64,000 nt of DNA from Phymatolithon calcareum (Eukaryota; Rhodophyta; Florideophyceae; Hapalidiales), in contig OZ345373.1 in assembly GCA_977006965.1 (NCBI GenBank), positions 930,001 through 994,000 on the forward strand, given 5' to 3'. Under the pieces are notes generated by a model that saw only the letters and a program-made list of their open reading frames with translations, did not search any database and was not told the DNA's origin. Positions 11,580 to 22,249 of the stretch are shown piece after piece (positions within the stretch are counted from its first letter, which is position 1; each line of letters opens with the position of its first letter). A program made the position numbers and the translations under genes.

Positions 11580-14500
11580 ATGCCAGCTTTTCACAACTCA
11601 ATAAATTTGGCACTTGGGAACAAACAAGACGCCATTGATGCTTTAAGCGCTCTTCTTCCACAATCGCAGCAGAGCCTTCCCGCGCTTCCATTGCCGCCAC
11701 CACAACCACCGCAAAGGAGTATTGGCATTCTGCTTGGGCGAGTACTTCCTCTGAGCGATGGCACACTGGTGATTTCTCATGGACGAAGAGATTATTGTCA
11801 AGTTGTATTCGCCCCGCCTTTATCAGTTCGCTTTCGCGCGGCGCTCGTTTTTTGCTCCGATTTTCGCTGCGTGCATCCTCACAATTCGGGAACTGTCCTT
11901 GAGGTCCTCTCCGCCCATGTGAGAGTTCTGCTTGAATGTTCGTTTTATTCATGCCCCGCGGAGTTGAGAGCTTCGCCATTGGCCGACGTTGCTGTGCTGA
12001 GAAAACAGAGGGGCAAACGCAGAGATGTACAAGCTCGAGTCACAGCGAAAAGTCCCATAATGGGCACGGGGAAGAACGCTCGTTTTATATTGGAAATTTC
12101 AAGCATGGCAGCAACAACTGCAGATGACGTCTTGGCGGTGTTCGTTGTTTTTGTCGGGACAGAGGCTCTCCAATGGTGGCCGTTCTTACATGTTGGGTCG
12201 ACGCTTGCCTTTCTCGGTCTCAAGCGCGCAAAGTTGCCGGACTTTGGGGACAAACATGTCTTCAAAGTCTCTGATGCCTCTGTTAACATCTACGATCTTC
12301 AACCAACAATAGGAAACGAAAAGACCGGTGATGACGGCAAAGCGGCGAGCTCGGCTGCTCTCGAAACCACACAAACCGCGAACACATCGTCCTTCCAACC
12401 GACTGCAAAGCGCATGCGGCGGTCGGCGACGATATTATCCAGTGGAAGACGAACTTCGAATACCGAGCCTGTGCCAAGGGCTAGTTTTACTTGGATTCAA
12501 CACTCTGTGACATATCAAGGCGTGATAACGGACCTGTTGAGTGACGGCCGACTCCGTCTGGACAATGCTGTGTACCTGCATTTGGGCGGAGACTACGGTT
12601 GGTGTGCAGGCGGTTCAAAAACTTTTGCATGCTTTCGTGTTGGCGCTCGCGTAGAAGCACTAAATGTGTTGATTGCGTTCCAGCGCGGAATACCGACGAC
12701 TATTTTTCCAACGGCAAGAACTAATATCAACATCGTCTATTTCGGTAGTGTACCAGAAAAAGGCATTATTCGAACAAGGGAATGGCACCGCAGCCCATGG
12801 GTTAGGTACTGGAATCATCTCGCCGCGCCCCATATCCTTTGGGCTCAGGAGCTGTACGACGCATTGCCGCGAAAGTTTCATGTCTGGCTTGAACCCACAC
12901 AGTCGCAAACGCCTGGATTCAGCTGCGCAGATAGCCAGATTTCTTCTGATTTGGCAGAGCGGCTCCTCGGTAGTAGGCAAGATCCCGGGCTTATTGAATT
13001 TCTAATGAACATGCTCGCCGGGACAAGCAAGCTGTTCCAGCGCAATCAGGCTCCAACTCATTTGTATTCAGATTTTTTGAATGGGAATCATTCGTTGCAG
13101 AGTAAATGGGACAAAAACTTACCAAGCTTTCCGTACCCGGCGACAATTGCTGAATTTTCCTCTGCTGTCGATGTGAAATGGCTTGCGTCTCCTTGTGCAA
13201 AAGCAAGCCGGAATGCTGCGATTGGAAATGCGATCGAAGGCCGAATCCTTGTTGAAGATTTTTCCGAACAGGATCTAGCAAAAGTGTTATGCAGTCCTCA
13301 ATTGAGTGGACGTGGGGGCTCAGCCGCGGATGGGAAAAGGCAATGTGGACACGACATTGTCTTGATTGGGATGCTGGAAGGTTGTAGTGATGATGTTGGC
13401 ACGGCAAAAATATCGGATGCTACGGGGAGTATATACGTGGAGCTTGTGGGAAACTTGGACCCCTCTCTTCTTGGAGCGGTTGTTGTCGTTCAGTCGTTTC
13501 GGGTAGCGGTTGAATTTTTCCCACATACTGGGGTACGAAATACTACGTTTCTCTTTGACTGCTCGAAGATCAAGGTCCTAATCGACGGACCTTATGTGGA
13601 CTTTGATAGTGGCAAGCGCAGTGATGCGAAGATTGACACGCAGCATGCGGCCGCGCACTCTGGTTTTCCGAATCGAGATGCAAGTGTGCGTCTTCTTGTA
13701 TCTCAAAACCAAAGCAACGAATCTGTTCCCAGCGCTTCTCAGGGGTGTGACATTGATGAATACCCTCTTGTTGCAATATTCGTGGAAAAGATATCATCTA
13801 TATCGCGGCATTCTGATGGACAGCCGCGTTTCCGAGTTCACGGTCATCTCGTTGGCTTCTGTCAAAATAGAGGAAAATCTGTCTGGAAACTACTGCGTGA
13901 CAAGCAAGACGGGTTTTCAAGATGCTGCTTAGTTCTGCACGGAGATGCTGCATCGAAAGTTCGGGCTTCTTTGAGAGAGGGACAATTGTACGCAATAGGG
14001 TGCAGTGACTTTGGCGGATGTACGGATGTTCAAGCGTTATGTCAGAAGCGAGCTCAGCAAGCTTGCAAAGATGGACGACCTCTTCTGCTCTTTTCCGCCT
14101 CTGTTTTGAATGGACTGTGGGTTGCAGATCTGCGAAGAGGTGTTGACATGCAGTCTGAAAGCAACTGCGTTTCGGAAATCGAAAATGTCGCCAGTCATGA
14201 AGCGGATATTGCAGGGTTAGTGCAGCAATTCCAACTTTGGGCTTCACAGTCATTAATGGAGATGTTATCTCCAACGTGGAGGCCGTCGGCAGTGCTGAGC
14301 GACTTTTGTGCTGCTCATAATGACAGTGACGAATATCTGGTGTCCATATGCGGGGTTTTCCTTCGTGCGGATATCCTACGCCGACGAAGTGAAGTGAGAA
14401 GTCGGGGTAGAACTGAGGCAGGTACAGATTTTCGTCTTGTTCTTCGCGAGAAGGAAGCCTCGGTGCTTGTGTTTCACGTATTGTTTTTGGCAGCTGAGTC

Positions 14501-15404
14501 GAAACCTCGAGGTCTTGTCCCCGGAAGTACAATTCAATTATTCAACGTTTCGCGTCGAACGGCAATAGGGAACCATAACGTCTTGTTCACTGCTTGTGAC
14601 CTGACCAGGGTTGGAAGAGTTACTGGCATCGAGCGCTCTAATTCGATGCCCTCGCTATGCTGTCATCGCCCTCTGTTGGGAGACCAAAATATTTTTGGAG
14701 TTTTTCCTCCTAGTTTTTTGTGGAGCTTTTGCCCCGGTGCGATTGTGGGCTACCAGTCGCGCACTTCCTCGACATGCGGAGTGCTTCGAGTGAACTTGAT
14801 AGAGCTGAAAAGAATTGAATTCTTTGTACACTACCACACGACAGCATGTCTCAATTGTAAATCTGTTGATGGAGCAGATTGGTGCGCAGGTGCATATGCT
14901 GCGGCAACGATTGAAGACGGCACGGCTCGTGGTGAAATTGAATGTAACAGTTTTCAGGCTGTAATGGAGCTTCTAGGAGCATCGGAGAATGAAAGCCTGG
15001 CAATTCGACGGGAACTTCCTCGTTGGCAACCTTCACGCAATGCTCTTACCAACTGGAAGAATCAGACGAATGCTTTGTACAGGTCGGAAAATGTGGCCGA
15101 TATCGCTTTGAAGGAATTACTCGTCTCTTTTCCAAGGTCGGTTTACATGCTTGTGAAAAACCTGAAGTGTTTACAGGGAGGTTTGCCAAGCTCTGATTCT
15201 CCGATGATTGATGAAGCTGAAGTGCGGGGGCATAACGTGGGATTCGGACGGAAGCTATGGACGGCGGAATCATCAAGAATGCATCAGGTCCATCTGGAAG
15301 CGCTAGCGGTTTTCGAAGAAGATTTCTGGTTCTCGTCAAAGTTAGGCGTTCTGAATTCCAAACATATATCTGTCAAAGAACGTTACGATGGAACTTGTAA
15401 ATGA
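11580..15404 (+). CDS. Large multi-OB-fold protein, candidate CST complex subunit CTC1
   Basis: This is a single uninterrupted frame of 1274 residues, the size of CTC1 proteins. CTC1 with STN1 and TEN1 binds single-stranded telomeric DNA and recruits polymerase alpha-primase. The call rests on pattern and not on a search. Several blocks look like OB folds, at about residues 50-125, 150-245, 320-380, 600-660, 730-810, 920-1000 and 1065-1135. The clearest is near 610, KISDATGSIYVELVG with LLGAVVVVQSFRVAVE, which resembles the CTC1 central OB pattern. The block near 1080 has a CLNC pair, a further WC and ATIEDGTARGEIEC, as in the zinc-containing C-terminal region. A low-complexity QPP stretch lies near residue 45. 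The ATG at 11580 is the first in frame after an open, ATG-free lead. Diverged copies of its 3' end occur at 35.9 and 51.7 kb. An alternative is another RPA-like single-strand binding protein. Confidence 0.55.
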   Translation: MPAFHNSINLALGNKQDAIDALSALLPQSQQSLPALPLPPPQPPQRSIGILLGRVLPLSDGTLVISHGRRDYCQVVFAPPLSVRFRAALVFCSDFRCVHPHNSGTVLEVLSAHVRVLLECSFYSCPAELRASPLADVAVLRKQRGKRRDVQARVTAKSPIMGTGKNARFILEISSMAATTADDVLAVFVVFVGTEALQWWPFLHVGSTLAFLGLKRAKLPDFGDKHVFKVSDASVNIYDLQPTIGNEKTGDDGKAASSAALETTQTANTSSFQPTAKRMRRSATILSSGRRTSNTEPVPRASFTWIQHSVTYQGVITDLLSDGRLRLDNAVYLHLGGDYGWCAGGSKTFACFRVGARVEALNVLIAFQRGIPTTIFPTARTNINIVYFGSVPEKGIIRTREWHRSPWVRYWNHLAAPHILWAQELYDALPRKFHVWLEPTQSQTPGFSCADSQISSDLAERLLGSRQDPGLIEFLMNMLAGTSKLFQRNQAPTHLYSDFLNGNHSLQSKWDKNLPSFPYPATIAEFSSAVDVKWLASPCAKASRNAAIGNAIEGRILVEDFSEQDLAKVLCSPQLSGRGGSAADGKRQCGHDIVLIGMLEGCSDDVGTAKISDATGSIYVELVGNLDPSLLGAVVVVQSFRVAVEFFPHTGVRNTTFLFDCSKIKVLIDGPYVDFDSGKRSDAKIDTQHAAAHSGFPNRDASVRLLVSQNQSNESVPSASQGCDIDEYPLVAIFVEKISSISRHSDGQPRFRVHGHLVGFCQNRGKSVWKLLRDKQDGFSRCCLVLHGDAASKVRASLREGQLYAIGCSDFGGCTDVQALCQKRAQQACKDGRPLLLFSASVLNGLWVADLRRGVDMQSESNCVSEIENVASHEADIAGLVQQFQLWASQSLMEMLSPTWRPSAVLSDFCAAHNDSDEYLVSICGVFLRADILRRRSEVRSRGRTEAGTDFRLVLREKEASVLVFHVLFLAAESKPRGLVPGSTIQLFNVSRRTAIGNHNVLFTACDLTRVGRVTGIERSNSMPSLCCHRPLLGDQNIFGVFPPSFLWSFCPGAIVGYQSRTSSTCGVLRVNLIELKRIEFFVHYHTTACLNCKSVDGADWCAGAYAAATIEDGTARGEIECNSFQAVMELLGASENESLAIRRELPRWQPSRNALTNWKNQTNALYRSENVADIALKELLVSFPRSVYMLVKNLKCLQGGLPSSDSPMIDEAEVRGHNVGFGRKLWTAESSRMHQVHLEALAVFEEDFWFSSKLGVLNSKHISVKERYDGTCK

Positions 15405-17202
15405 AATTTATGTCTTTTGCGTTTTTGTCTTGTTTGAAGAAAATATGTGTGTAAAATCGCAGTAAGACCTCTAGGCGAATAACAAGAAGTCCTGAGTGAC
15501 ATTCCTTTCGGATGTGACCAGGAATAGCAAAAGCGCAGTAGTGGCCGCGCTTTTTTCTCTGTTTCAACTTCCAGTCTGCAAAACTTTGCGAAGTTGCCAG
15601 GCGACCCAATAGTTTAAAAAAATTGGTTCGCAGGCCACCATGTCGAAGTCTGGACACCGTCCCTTTCGGAAGCAACGATACTACTGCGGAATATGTCACC
15701 GGACAAAGCATTGCGATGTGCCCCGCAACTCCGTACTGATCGAAGATGAAGGTCTACGGCGGGATCTGGAACAGTTGTAAACGCACATTGCCCAACGCTA
15801 GACTCAACGTACCCGAAGTCCGTGCTCCGAACTCATCAATTCTCTCCGCTCTTTCTTCAAAACCGTACCGCACGTGTCCGAGTTGCCGTGAATGTGATAC
15901 ACGGCCGTCTTTTGGTGTACGCTATAATCGGCTTCAGTTTGAACGAGCTGAAACGTAACGTCACCCACGGAACAAATTGTTCGCACTGAGCCTGCTACAT
16001 AACTACTGTCTCAATGGCAGGCTCAAATCAGACAACTATTCAAATCACATGACTTTGAATTCTCTTTTGGGTATTCCTGAGCTACCAAATTCGAATCTGT
16101 AATCAACCCCTACAACCTTTGTTTCAATACTGTAGTTCACCGCGAAGAATCCAAAAGAAAAGATCTTCGGGTCTCAAAAACTATTTAGATATGGCCCGCT
16201 TGCCATCCTTGACAATAAACCCAGATTTCCGAAAAAAGTCCCAGGTCGGCGTAAGGAAGGCACGCACAAGTCTATACAGTGCATGGAATCCGAGAAGACA
16301 GATGGTCAGCTAGTGGACAGTTTGCACTCCAGAATGGAAATGGAATACGGGAATCCTTTGTTGGCGAACATGCGCAGTATCGGACCACTATTCGAGATTG
16401 AACATGACCTGCGAGCCCACGGTGCATACAAGATTCCTGGTTCTCTACTCCAGGTGCCTGTCATCTTCAGCACAGAGATCGTACCATAGATTGCTTGAAA
16501 GGCCAAGTTTGATGATGAAGCTAGCTCGGAAACTCACTATGATACGTCTGTCAGGCTATACGCCAGCCCATATGGCACTAGATTGGTCATCTACTGGTTG
16601 CGGTTAATCACTGATTGCCGGCATGCATCGCAACGGAGCAGTTCTAATGTGGGACGGATCCCTGGAACAAGGTTCGCAAGCTACTTGGAAGCTCTTGCAT
16701 CAAAGTGACATTAACGAATTTGGTGCCTCCGATATAAGTACGTTTATAAACCTGTCATCTGATTTGAGATAGCGGCAAGTGTATAAGAAAGTCAATAACT
16801 TGCTGTGAAGACATTCGAGCCATATGTATTCTACTTAGGCAGAAAATCCCTACTCGATGGCATGCTGGTTTCAGTGCTATCTTATGATTCCGTCAGTCTC
16901 GTGGACCCGGAAGCGGATTTTCTCCATCTGCAATTTTTTCTGTTCGCAAGACTGCACTCGCTTTTCTCCGGCATTGATTGTCAAAGCAAATGGGACTCAC
17001 AAATTGCTCTTCCCATGAACGTATTATTCTGTGTGCTTGAGAATTAAGAAGCGCGCCAGAGTGATATTCAAACGAGGCTCGTGGAATTGTATTCATACAG
17101 CGGTTTTATTTCGTCTATTGTCCAGGCGACCCTCCGTCGAGGGCCCTCACAAAATGTTCACATTGCGCGAGAACACTGACGCTGCAATAGGCGAATTTAT
17201 AC
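15405..17202. other. Long stretch without a recognisable gene
   Basis: The first 300 bases or so (to about 15710) are the 3' flank of the OB-fold gene and share decayed similarity with 36240-36560 and 51990-52500. Beyond that I see only short open frames with no recognisable protein character. No RNA gene was recognised. Confidence 0.4.
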
Positions 17203-17335
17203 TTCTTTTCTTTATTGCAGAAAGACCGCTCGCGCAAAAGGGAAGCGTCTGAAGCTGTTTGAAACAGCTTCTCACTTTTCAGAAGCTTGAGTACGTCTAG
17301 TGGTTTCTCGCGGCATAATTCCTCTTTTTTGGCGG
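17203..17335 (-). mobile_element. 3' tail of an RNase-H-type LINE
   Basis: Read on the minus strand, the segment translates as EELCREKPLDVLKLLKSEKL, closely like the C-terminus of the element at 19332-19975 (EDLCREKPVAIIQYLKEENL). It ends in the same CAATAAAG-type tail. It is a severely 5'-truncated copy. I could not find convincing target duplications. Confidence 0.5.
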
Positions 17336-18097
17336 ACATGTGGAATGGAATGAGAGATCCAAAACGGATTCAAAATTTTCGAACAAAAGTTCCGATGCGG
17401 ATGTGGGTTTCATTTTGTCCGCGAGGTCCTGGGGGAATCTCGTTGTCTAGCCGCACTGCGTGGAAGCGAAACCCGTGCGACCAATTAACGTTTCGGACAT
17501 TTCAATGCGACTCGTGAAGCTCGCGGTGGATACTCAATCGTTGGCGTAGGACAACAGCAGCTTTCGTCCCAAAGTGCGAATCTCAGTTTTGAACAGTGCA
17601 CATTTCCCCGAAACTGGATAACGGAAACTTGGCCAACATAAGAGATGGACTTGTCCAACGCCCCTTTTTAAAAATTAGCTCTACGGTAGCGATGCGAACA
17701 ACAGGCAGTACTATTTCGGGGGTTTAATGGGTTTACGCTAACGTCATCGCATCCAGATACACAAAATACTAGTACGGACAGTTTTTTTCACTCGTAATTT
17801 AGCTGCGGACAGTTAACAAAAACGTAACCTCAAGTTCTAAGAGAAAGTCACTAGTTCCTCAAAATGCGCCCTTGACACTAGATGACGGCTACGCATCGCT
17901 TCTGTATTTTGATGCATACAGCTTTCTAATAGTCGATTCTTAGATATTGCTCCAACAACGATGGACCTCTTCTTTCAGCTCTGCCACGTTTTTGAACTGC
18001 CGAAAACATTTGGTAACTTCCCGGGCAATTCTACCTCAGAGATTTTCGATTCTACTGACTTAGCCGGCCAATGGAGAAAGTCAACGCAATTTCTAGC
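17336..18097. other. Gene-free stretch
   Basis: Nothing recognisable is seen on either strand. It ends at the target site of a young LINE tail. Confidence 0.35.
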
Positions 18098-18111
18098 AGT
18101 CATTTGCGTGC

Positions 18112-18267
18112 TAGGTAGGACGATCCAGGTTCCAAACTTTCCCCACCGCCTATGGAAGGCGGTAGGTTTCAACGGTCTACACACTGGAAGGTAGCAACTG
18201 AGGAAGCCTTGCCCGTATATTCGTAAGACTGTGAGGCTTTTAAATAAACTCCAATCAAAAAAAAAAA
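18112..18267 (+). mobile_element. Young 5'-truncated LINE tail (Y family, copy 1)
   Basis: A 156-bp insert ends in a run of 12 or more A and is flanked by a 14-bp TSD, AGTCATTTGCGTGC, at 18098-18111 and 18268-18281. The body looks identical over about 150 bp to the copy at 55253-55500, which extends further 5'. The last part (GGTAGCAACTGAGGAAGCC and the AATAAA-like end) is shared with the LINE-A 3' end, so both probably use the same kind of integration machinery. It contains a short internal hairpin, CCGCCTATGGAAGGCGG. Confidence 0.85.
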
Positions 18268-19331
18268 AGTCATTTGCGTGCGGCTAACGTGGGTTAGAAC
18301 ATTATCCTGCTGAAAAATCGAGTCTACGGGACAGTCTACCTCTGTAAACGGCAAAAAACTCTGAGTTAGAACTCTGCAGTACTCTGCAGAGTTCATTTTC
18401 CCGTCAACGGGGCAAACGCAAGAAAGAGCCTGCCAAGGCATGGCAGCCCATATAATGATGGAACCACCTCCGTACTGACCCTCCTTGCGACGCTTTGGGA
18501 AACATGTGGAAAACTCCGGTGTCTACCAACGCAATGGCGCCGGGAAATCCTCATTCCCATCCACAAGAAAGGATCAGCCCACATCCCAGGGAAATACCGC
18601 CCAATATCGCTTCTCAGCCAAGTGCGAAAGATTATTGACTCCGCGATGGACTCTGCGACACGCGAACACTACAAATTCCACCAGTTACAGCTGGGCTTCC
18701 AGAAGAACAAAGGGAAGGAACTCGCGATACTAAGAGCGACGAGTACTATGAGGCGAGTCCACCGATATTTCGCGGTCCTCGACTTGTCCTCCGCATATGA
18801 CCGCGTTCTACGAGATATTCTCCAGCGCAGAATCGAGTCATGCCTACCCAAAGATATCGCAGAGATGGTCAAGTACCTACTGAAGCCGTCGTGGATCACT
18901 ACAGCCAGAGACGAGGAAAACCAGTGGCCCCTGATCGATCGCGGAGTCCCCCAGGGCTCTCCCTTGAGTCCCTGTCTTTACAACATGTTCATGGACACCT
19001 TCGCCTTGCAAGTCGCCGGAATGTCACCGCGCTTATCAACTTACCCAGCAATACTGTTCGCAGATGACGTACAGCTACAATCTAAAAACTCGGAAGGCAT
19101 GCAGTGGCTGCTAGATGTGGCGACAAGCTGGGCAAGAGAGAATGGCACGTCGCGGAATACCAAAAAAGGAAAAAGTGAAGTTCTAATATACCCGGGCCTG
19201 TTCCAGCGAACATTCAGACTTGCGGGGTCCGAGCTACACGAAACCCGCCGACTGGAATACCTCGGGACCACGATCGACAATACATGTGTAACCGACCACG
19301 CCACCCTGAAACGCCTTTCCAAAGCGAAAGG

Positions 19332-19975
19332 AGACGCACTCAGCGGCCAGCCGCGGATGTTTGGAGAGATGGTTCGGAAACTATGGAATCTTATGGAACA
19401 AATCATGGCACAGGAGATTCACATAGAAGGCATTTGGATACCGAGTCACTGCGGAGTCCCGAAAAATGAGGCTGCTGATGAGCTCGCGCGCCGGGGAATC
19501 TCGGAATCAAGCCTGCTATCACATCAAGCGGTACCTCTCACCATGGAAGCGGCACGATCCATTATCAAACCGCCTTGTAGAAGCAAACCAGTTACCATCC
19601 CGACACTCCCGGAAGACCTACACATCTCACATAGACGGGCTGAGGTAATACTCCACCAGCTCATAACTAATTGCTGTCCAATCGTCGCCAGCTTTCACCA
19701 TGGACACAACGAGAATGAGCCACTTCCTCACGACCCAATGTGCAAGAAATGCCCGTATGGTGTGAAGGAAACTGTGGAACATATGATCCTACATTGTTCG
19801 GGTCGGGCTGTTAGTCGACGGAAATTCATCAGCAGAGCTCGGAGCAAAACGGTAGAAGATCTGTGCAGAGAGAAACCCGTAGCGATAATCCAATATTTGA
19901 AAGAAGAGAACTTGCTGGAGAGCAAGTTTAGGCTTTAACTTAAAAATTGACGTCATCTGCAATAAAGAAAGAAAG
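19332..19975 (+). mobile_element. Nested 3' fragment of an RNase-H-bearing LINE
   Basis: Inserted inside LINE-D with an exact 11-bp TSD, AAAGCGAAAGG, at 19321-19331 and 19976-19986. It encodes the end of an RNase H domain (IWIPSHCGVPKNEAADELAR, with the expected His and Asp). A gag-like zinc motif C-x2-C-x8-H-x4-C (CKKC ... H ... C) follows near 19740, and the frame stops at 19936-19938. The tail is CAATAAAG followed by AAAG repeats instead of pure A. It is a different LINE lineage from LINE-A to LINE-G, in which I see no RNase H. Confidence 0.88.
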
Positions 19976-20092
19976 AAAGCGAAAGGTATACTCCTCGCCC
20001 TCCGGGATATTGGCGTCACAGCTAAAGGACTGACGACAACAAAATGCATATCCATATATAAGGCCGTGCTCCAATGCTGATGGGAATACACA

Positions 20093-20698
20093 ATGCACCT
20101 AACGCCGTGGTCGAAGTCCGTTCAAGCGCATTTAGATCGGGTAGAAGGACTGTTCTACTCCCTAATATTTGGCCATTTTGCTAAGCGGAATAATAATCGA
20201 ATGCGAACGCGATGCAGAATCACACCACCAGAGCTGAGGCGCAAGATATTAGGAGAACACTTTGCGCTGCGACTCCTGCATGCAAAACGGAACCTGGAGA
20301 GAAGCAAGAACTACGAGGGCAAGGATGAGGGCTTAGCACAGGCACAGAGGGATATTCAATACCTCGAAGAGCCCGAACTGTTGAACGTCCCAGCGAAGAG
20401 GGCCGTGGAAGGAAAGGTCACCCACAAGGATAAGAAAGTGCGAATATATGGGGCATGGACCAAGGCGGAGAAGGCCAAAAAACGCAAAATCGCCGTGGAT
20501 ATTAACGAGAATCCAACCCCCGTGTTCCAAATCAAGTCGAGAAAACACAGACTTTGGGCAGTCAAATGGTTTTTCGGCCGCTTCCCTCCGCGAAATCCCT
20601 CGGCATATATTGACAGCTACGACGAACTAGCAGCGATGCTGCTGGAAACCCTCCAACCCAACCTAACGCATCCACAGATGAATGATAAAACAGAATAG
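20093..20698 (+). pseudogene. LINE-D C-terminal coding region
   Basis: This is the resumed LINE-D frame, beginning MHLTPWSKSVQAHLDRVEGL and ending MNDKTE. It is a 201-residue, lysine- and arginine-rich region that follows RT in this LINE group, and its function is unknown. It contains RLWAVKWFFGRFPPRNPSAY, which matches LINE-A (LQYACGRFPQV) and LINE-B (LAIKWAFGRFPPL) at the same place. It is detached from the RT part by the nested element and an upstream TGA. Confidence 0.75.
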
Positions 20699-20901
20699 GA
20701 AGTGAAACAAGCGATGGACAAATTAATGATGCTAGAAAGTGAGATGGAAGGGGAGATGATTGTGTGATGATGGAGTCGTTTTGCTGCAGTTTTTCCTAGA
20801 ATGGTTATAGCGTAATGCGAAGCTGCTCTGGTGTCGGCGTGCACCGGCGTTGAGGGCTTCTAAAATAAAAACCTACAATTTCCCCCCCCCCTCCATGCTG
20901 A

Positions 20902-22249
20902 TGCTTCGAAAAGAAACTCTTTTCTTTGCGCAAGTCATGCCAGTAGTATACACACCCATCGGGGCCATTGAGATTTTGCTTCTTCTCGTCGAAGAAGACC
21001 ACTTTCTTCCTGCAGCCCCTCGAACCGATGTGGTCTTTCGTCCATTTTGTGCGCTATTCTTTCTTTCTTTATTGCAGAATGCGTTAACTTGTGCTCTTCA
21101 GTGTGAACACTTTTACGCCTGGGTCCGGACAGAATTTTCTTGTGCACAAAGCGTCCACTTGTGTAAAGGAGCTTCTGCGCGTGTTGAATAGAAGCACGGC
21201 ACTGGCACATTTCGTGGAGGCCTTTTGCCGTTTACAACCCGTTACAAGCAATACGTAGTATAGCGCGGAGGTAGTCCAACTCACTGTACTTGACCGCCCA
21301 CCCCTATTTGACTTCACCATGCGGTCTGATCTGAGAAGGGCATGATGAACTGCATATTTATAACGCCCAACCAGCTATGAGATCTCACGCACAGACTTGC
21401 TCCAGGCTGCAAAGGCAAGAACAGTACCCTTTTCTTCATCCGATACATCCTTGCGTTTCCCTATGCTTCAGACTAAAGAGACAACCTGGAGGCGTTTTGC
21501 GGTGGTGGAATACACCACAAAACTTATTGGATGGTATACATTTTGCTTTTTGGCCATGAAGGAGAGCTTTTTGAAACAGTGTCCATAAAACAATTTCGCG
21601 CGAAAAAAACTGGCAATAGTATTATTTTACGCACCTGAAGACAAGAACACGAGCGGAGAGCTCTGCAACTCCGTCAACTTTTTATGTATTGCTTGTTCTT
21701 CGAAACCATAAAATTAATTTTTAAAATGGGGCGTCGTCGGGTATGCCCATCTTTAATATTGTCGCATTGTCCGTAAGCAGTTTCGGAGACCGCAAAGGAG
21801 GCAAAGATTTGAATGTCGGTCCTCGAAAGAAGAGACTTCATAAGCTTGCAGACCTGAGAAGGCCACAAGCCTAGAGAATGATTAACGAACGTTAGCTCCT
21901 CATAAGCGAAATAGACAGAGAAGTTTGACTATTATTCCAGGCGATCCATTGCTTTTCTGAAGTGTTGGACGCACAACGCCCAGCGATGGGAAGTACATGA
22001 TGCGTACTAGGCTGTGTGTAATATTTCTAAGGCTATGTAGAAGAGGTCGAGGAGAGACATGAAAGAGATGCAATAGTTGTTGAAATTTCTTGTAGAATTG
22101 TCTGTGTCTTCAGAAAGACACTCTACCGGCGGCTATTCTATAACTAGGACACCCATTGCAGGAGAAATCGATCCGTTCAAGATTGAACATTACGACCGAG
22201 CTTTCTATTTCATCCCTAGGCGCTAGTCCACCGCATTTCACCCAACACC
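20902..22249. other. Gene-free stretch with a short LINE tail
   Basis: At about 21057-21080 the sequence TTCTTTCTTTCTTTATTGCA is the reverse complement of the RNase-H LINE tail, suggesting another minus-strand remnant. Nothing else is recognised. Confidence 0.4.

Larger units (their letters stand above)
18479..20889 (+). mobile_element. LINE-D: 5'-truncated non-LTR retrotransposon, interrupted by a second LINE
   Basis: The RT region carries PIHKKGSAHIPGKYRPISLL, motif A (SSAYDRVLR), GVPQGSPLSPCLYN and FADDV. At 19332-19975 another LINE interrupts it. The frame resumes with LRDIGVTAKGL and then EYTMHLTPW, and ends at 20698. A TGA interrupts the resumed frame between YKAVLQC and WEYTMHL. The 3' untranslated part ends in AATAAAAACC near 20870. 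Probable imperfect TSDs are CCTCCGTACTGA (18467-18478) and CCTCCATGCTGA (20890-20901). A 378-bp 3' fragment of the same family lies at 49585-49962. Confidence 0.85.

Noticed and set aside
15373-15711. 112-codon minus-strand frame after the OB-fold gene
   Set aside because: It lacks recognisable features and overlaps the 3' flank that is duplicated in decayed form elsewhere without preserving this frame.
18112-18267. Calling the Y-family tail a SINE
   Set aside because: The two copies have different 5' ends, as expected for truncated LINEs, and the longer one contains what may be the end of a LINE coding frame.
18622-19938. A single RT plus RNase H plus zinc-finger protein
   Set aside because: The exact 11-bp target duplication and the resumption of LINE-D coding after 19986 show that two elements are joined by insertion.
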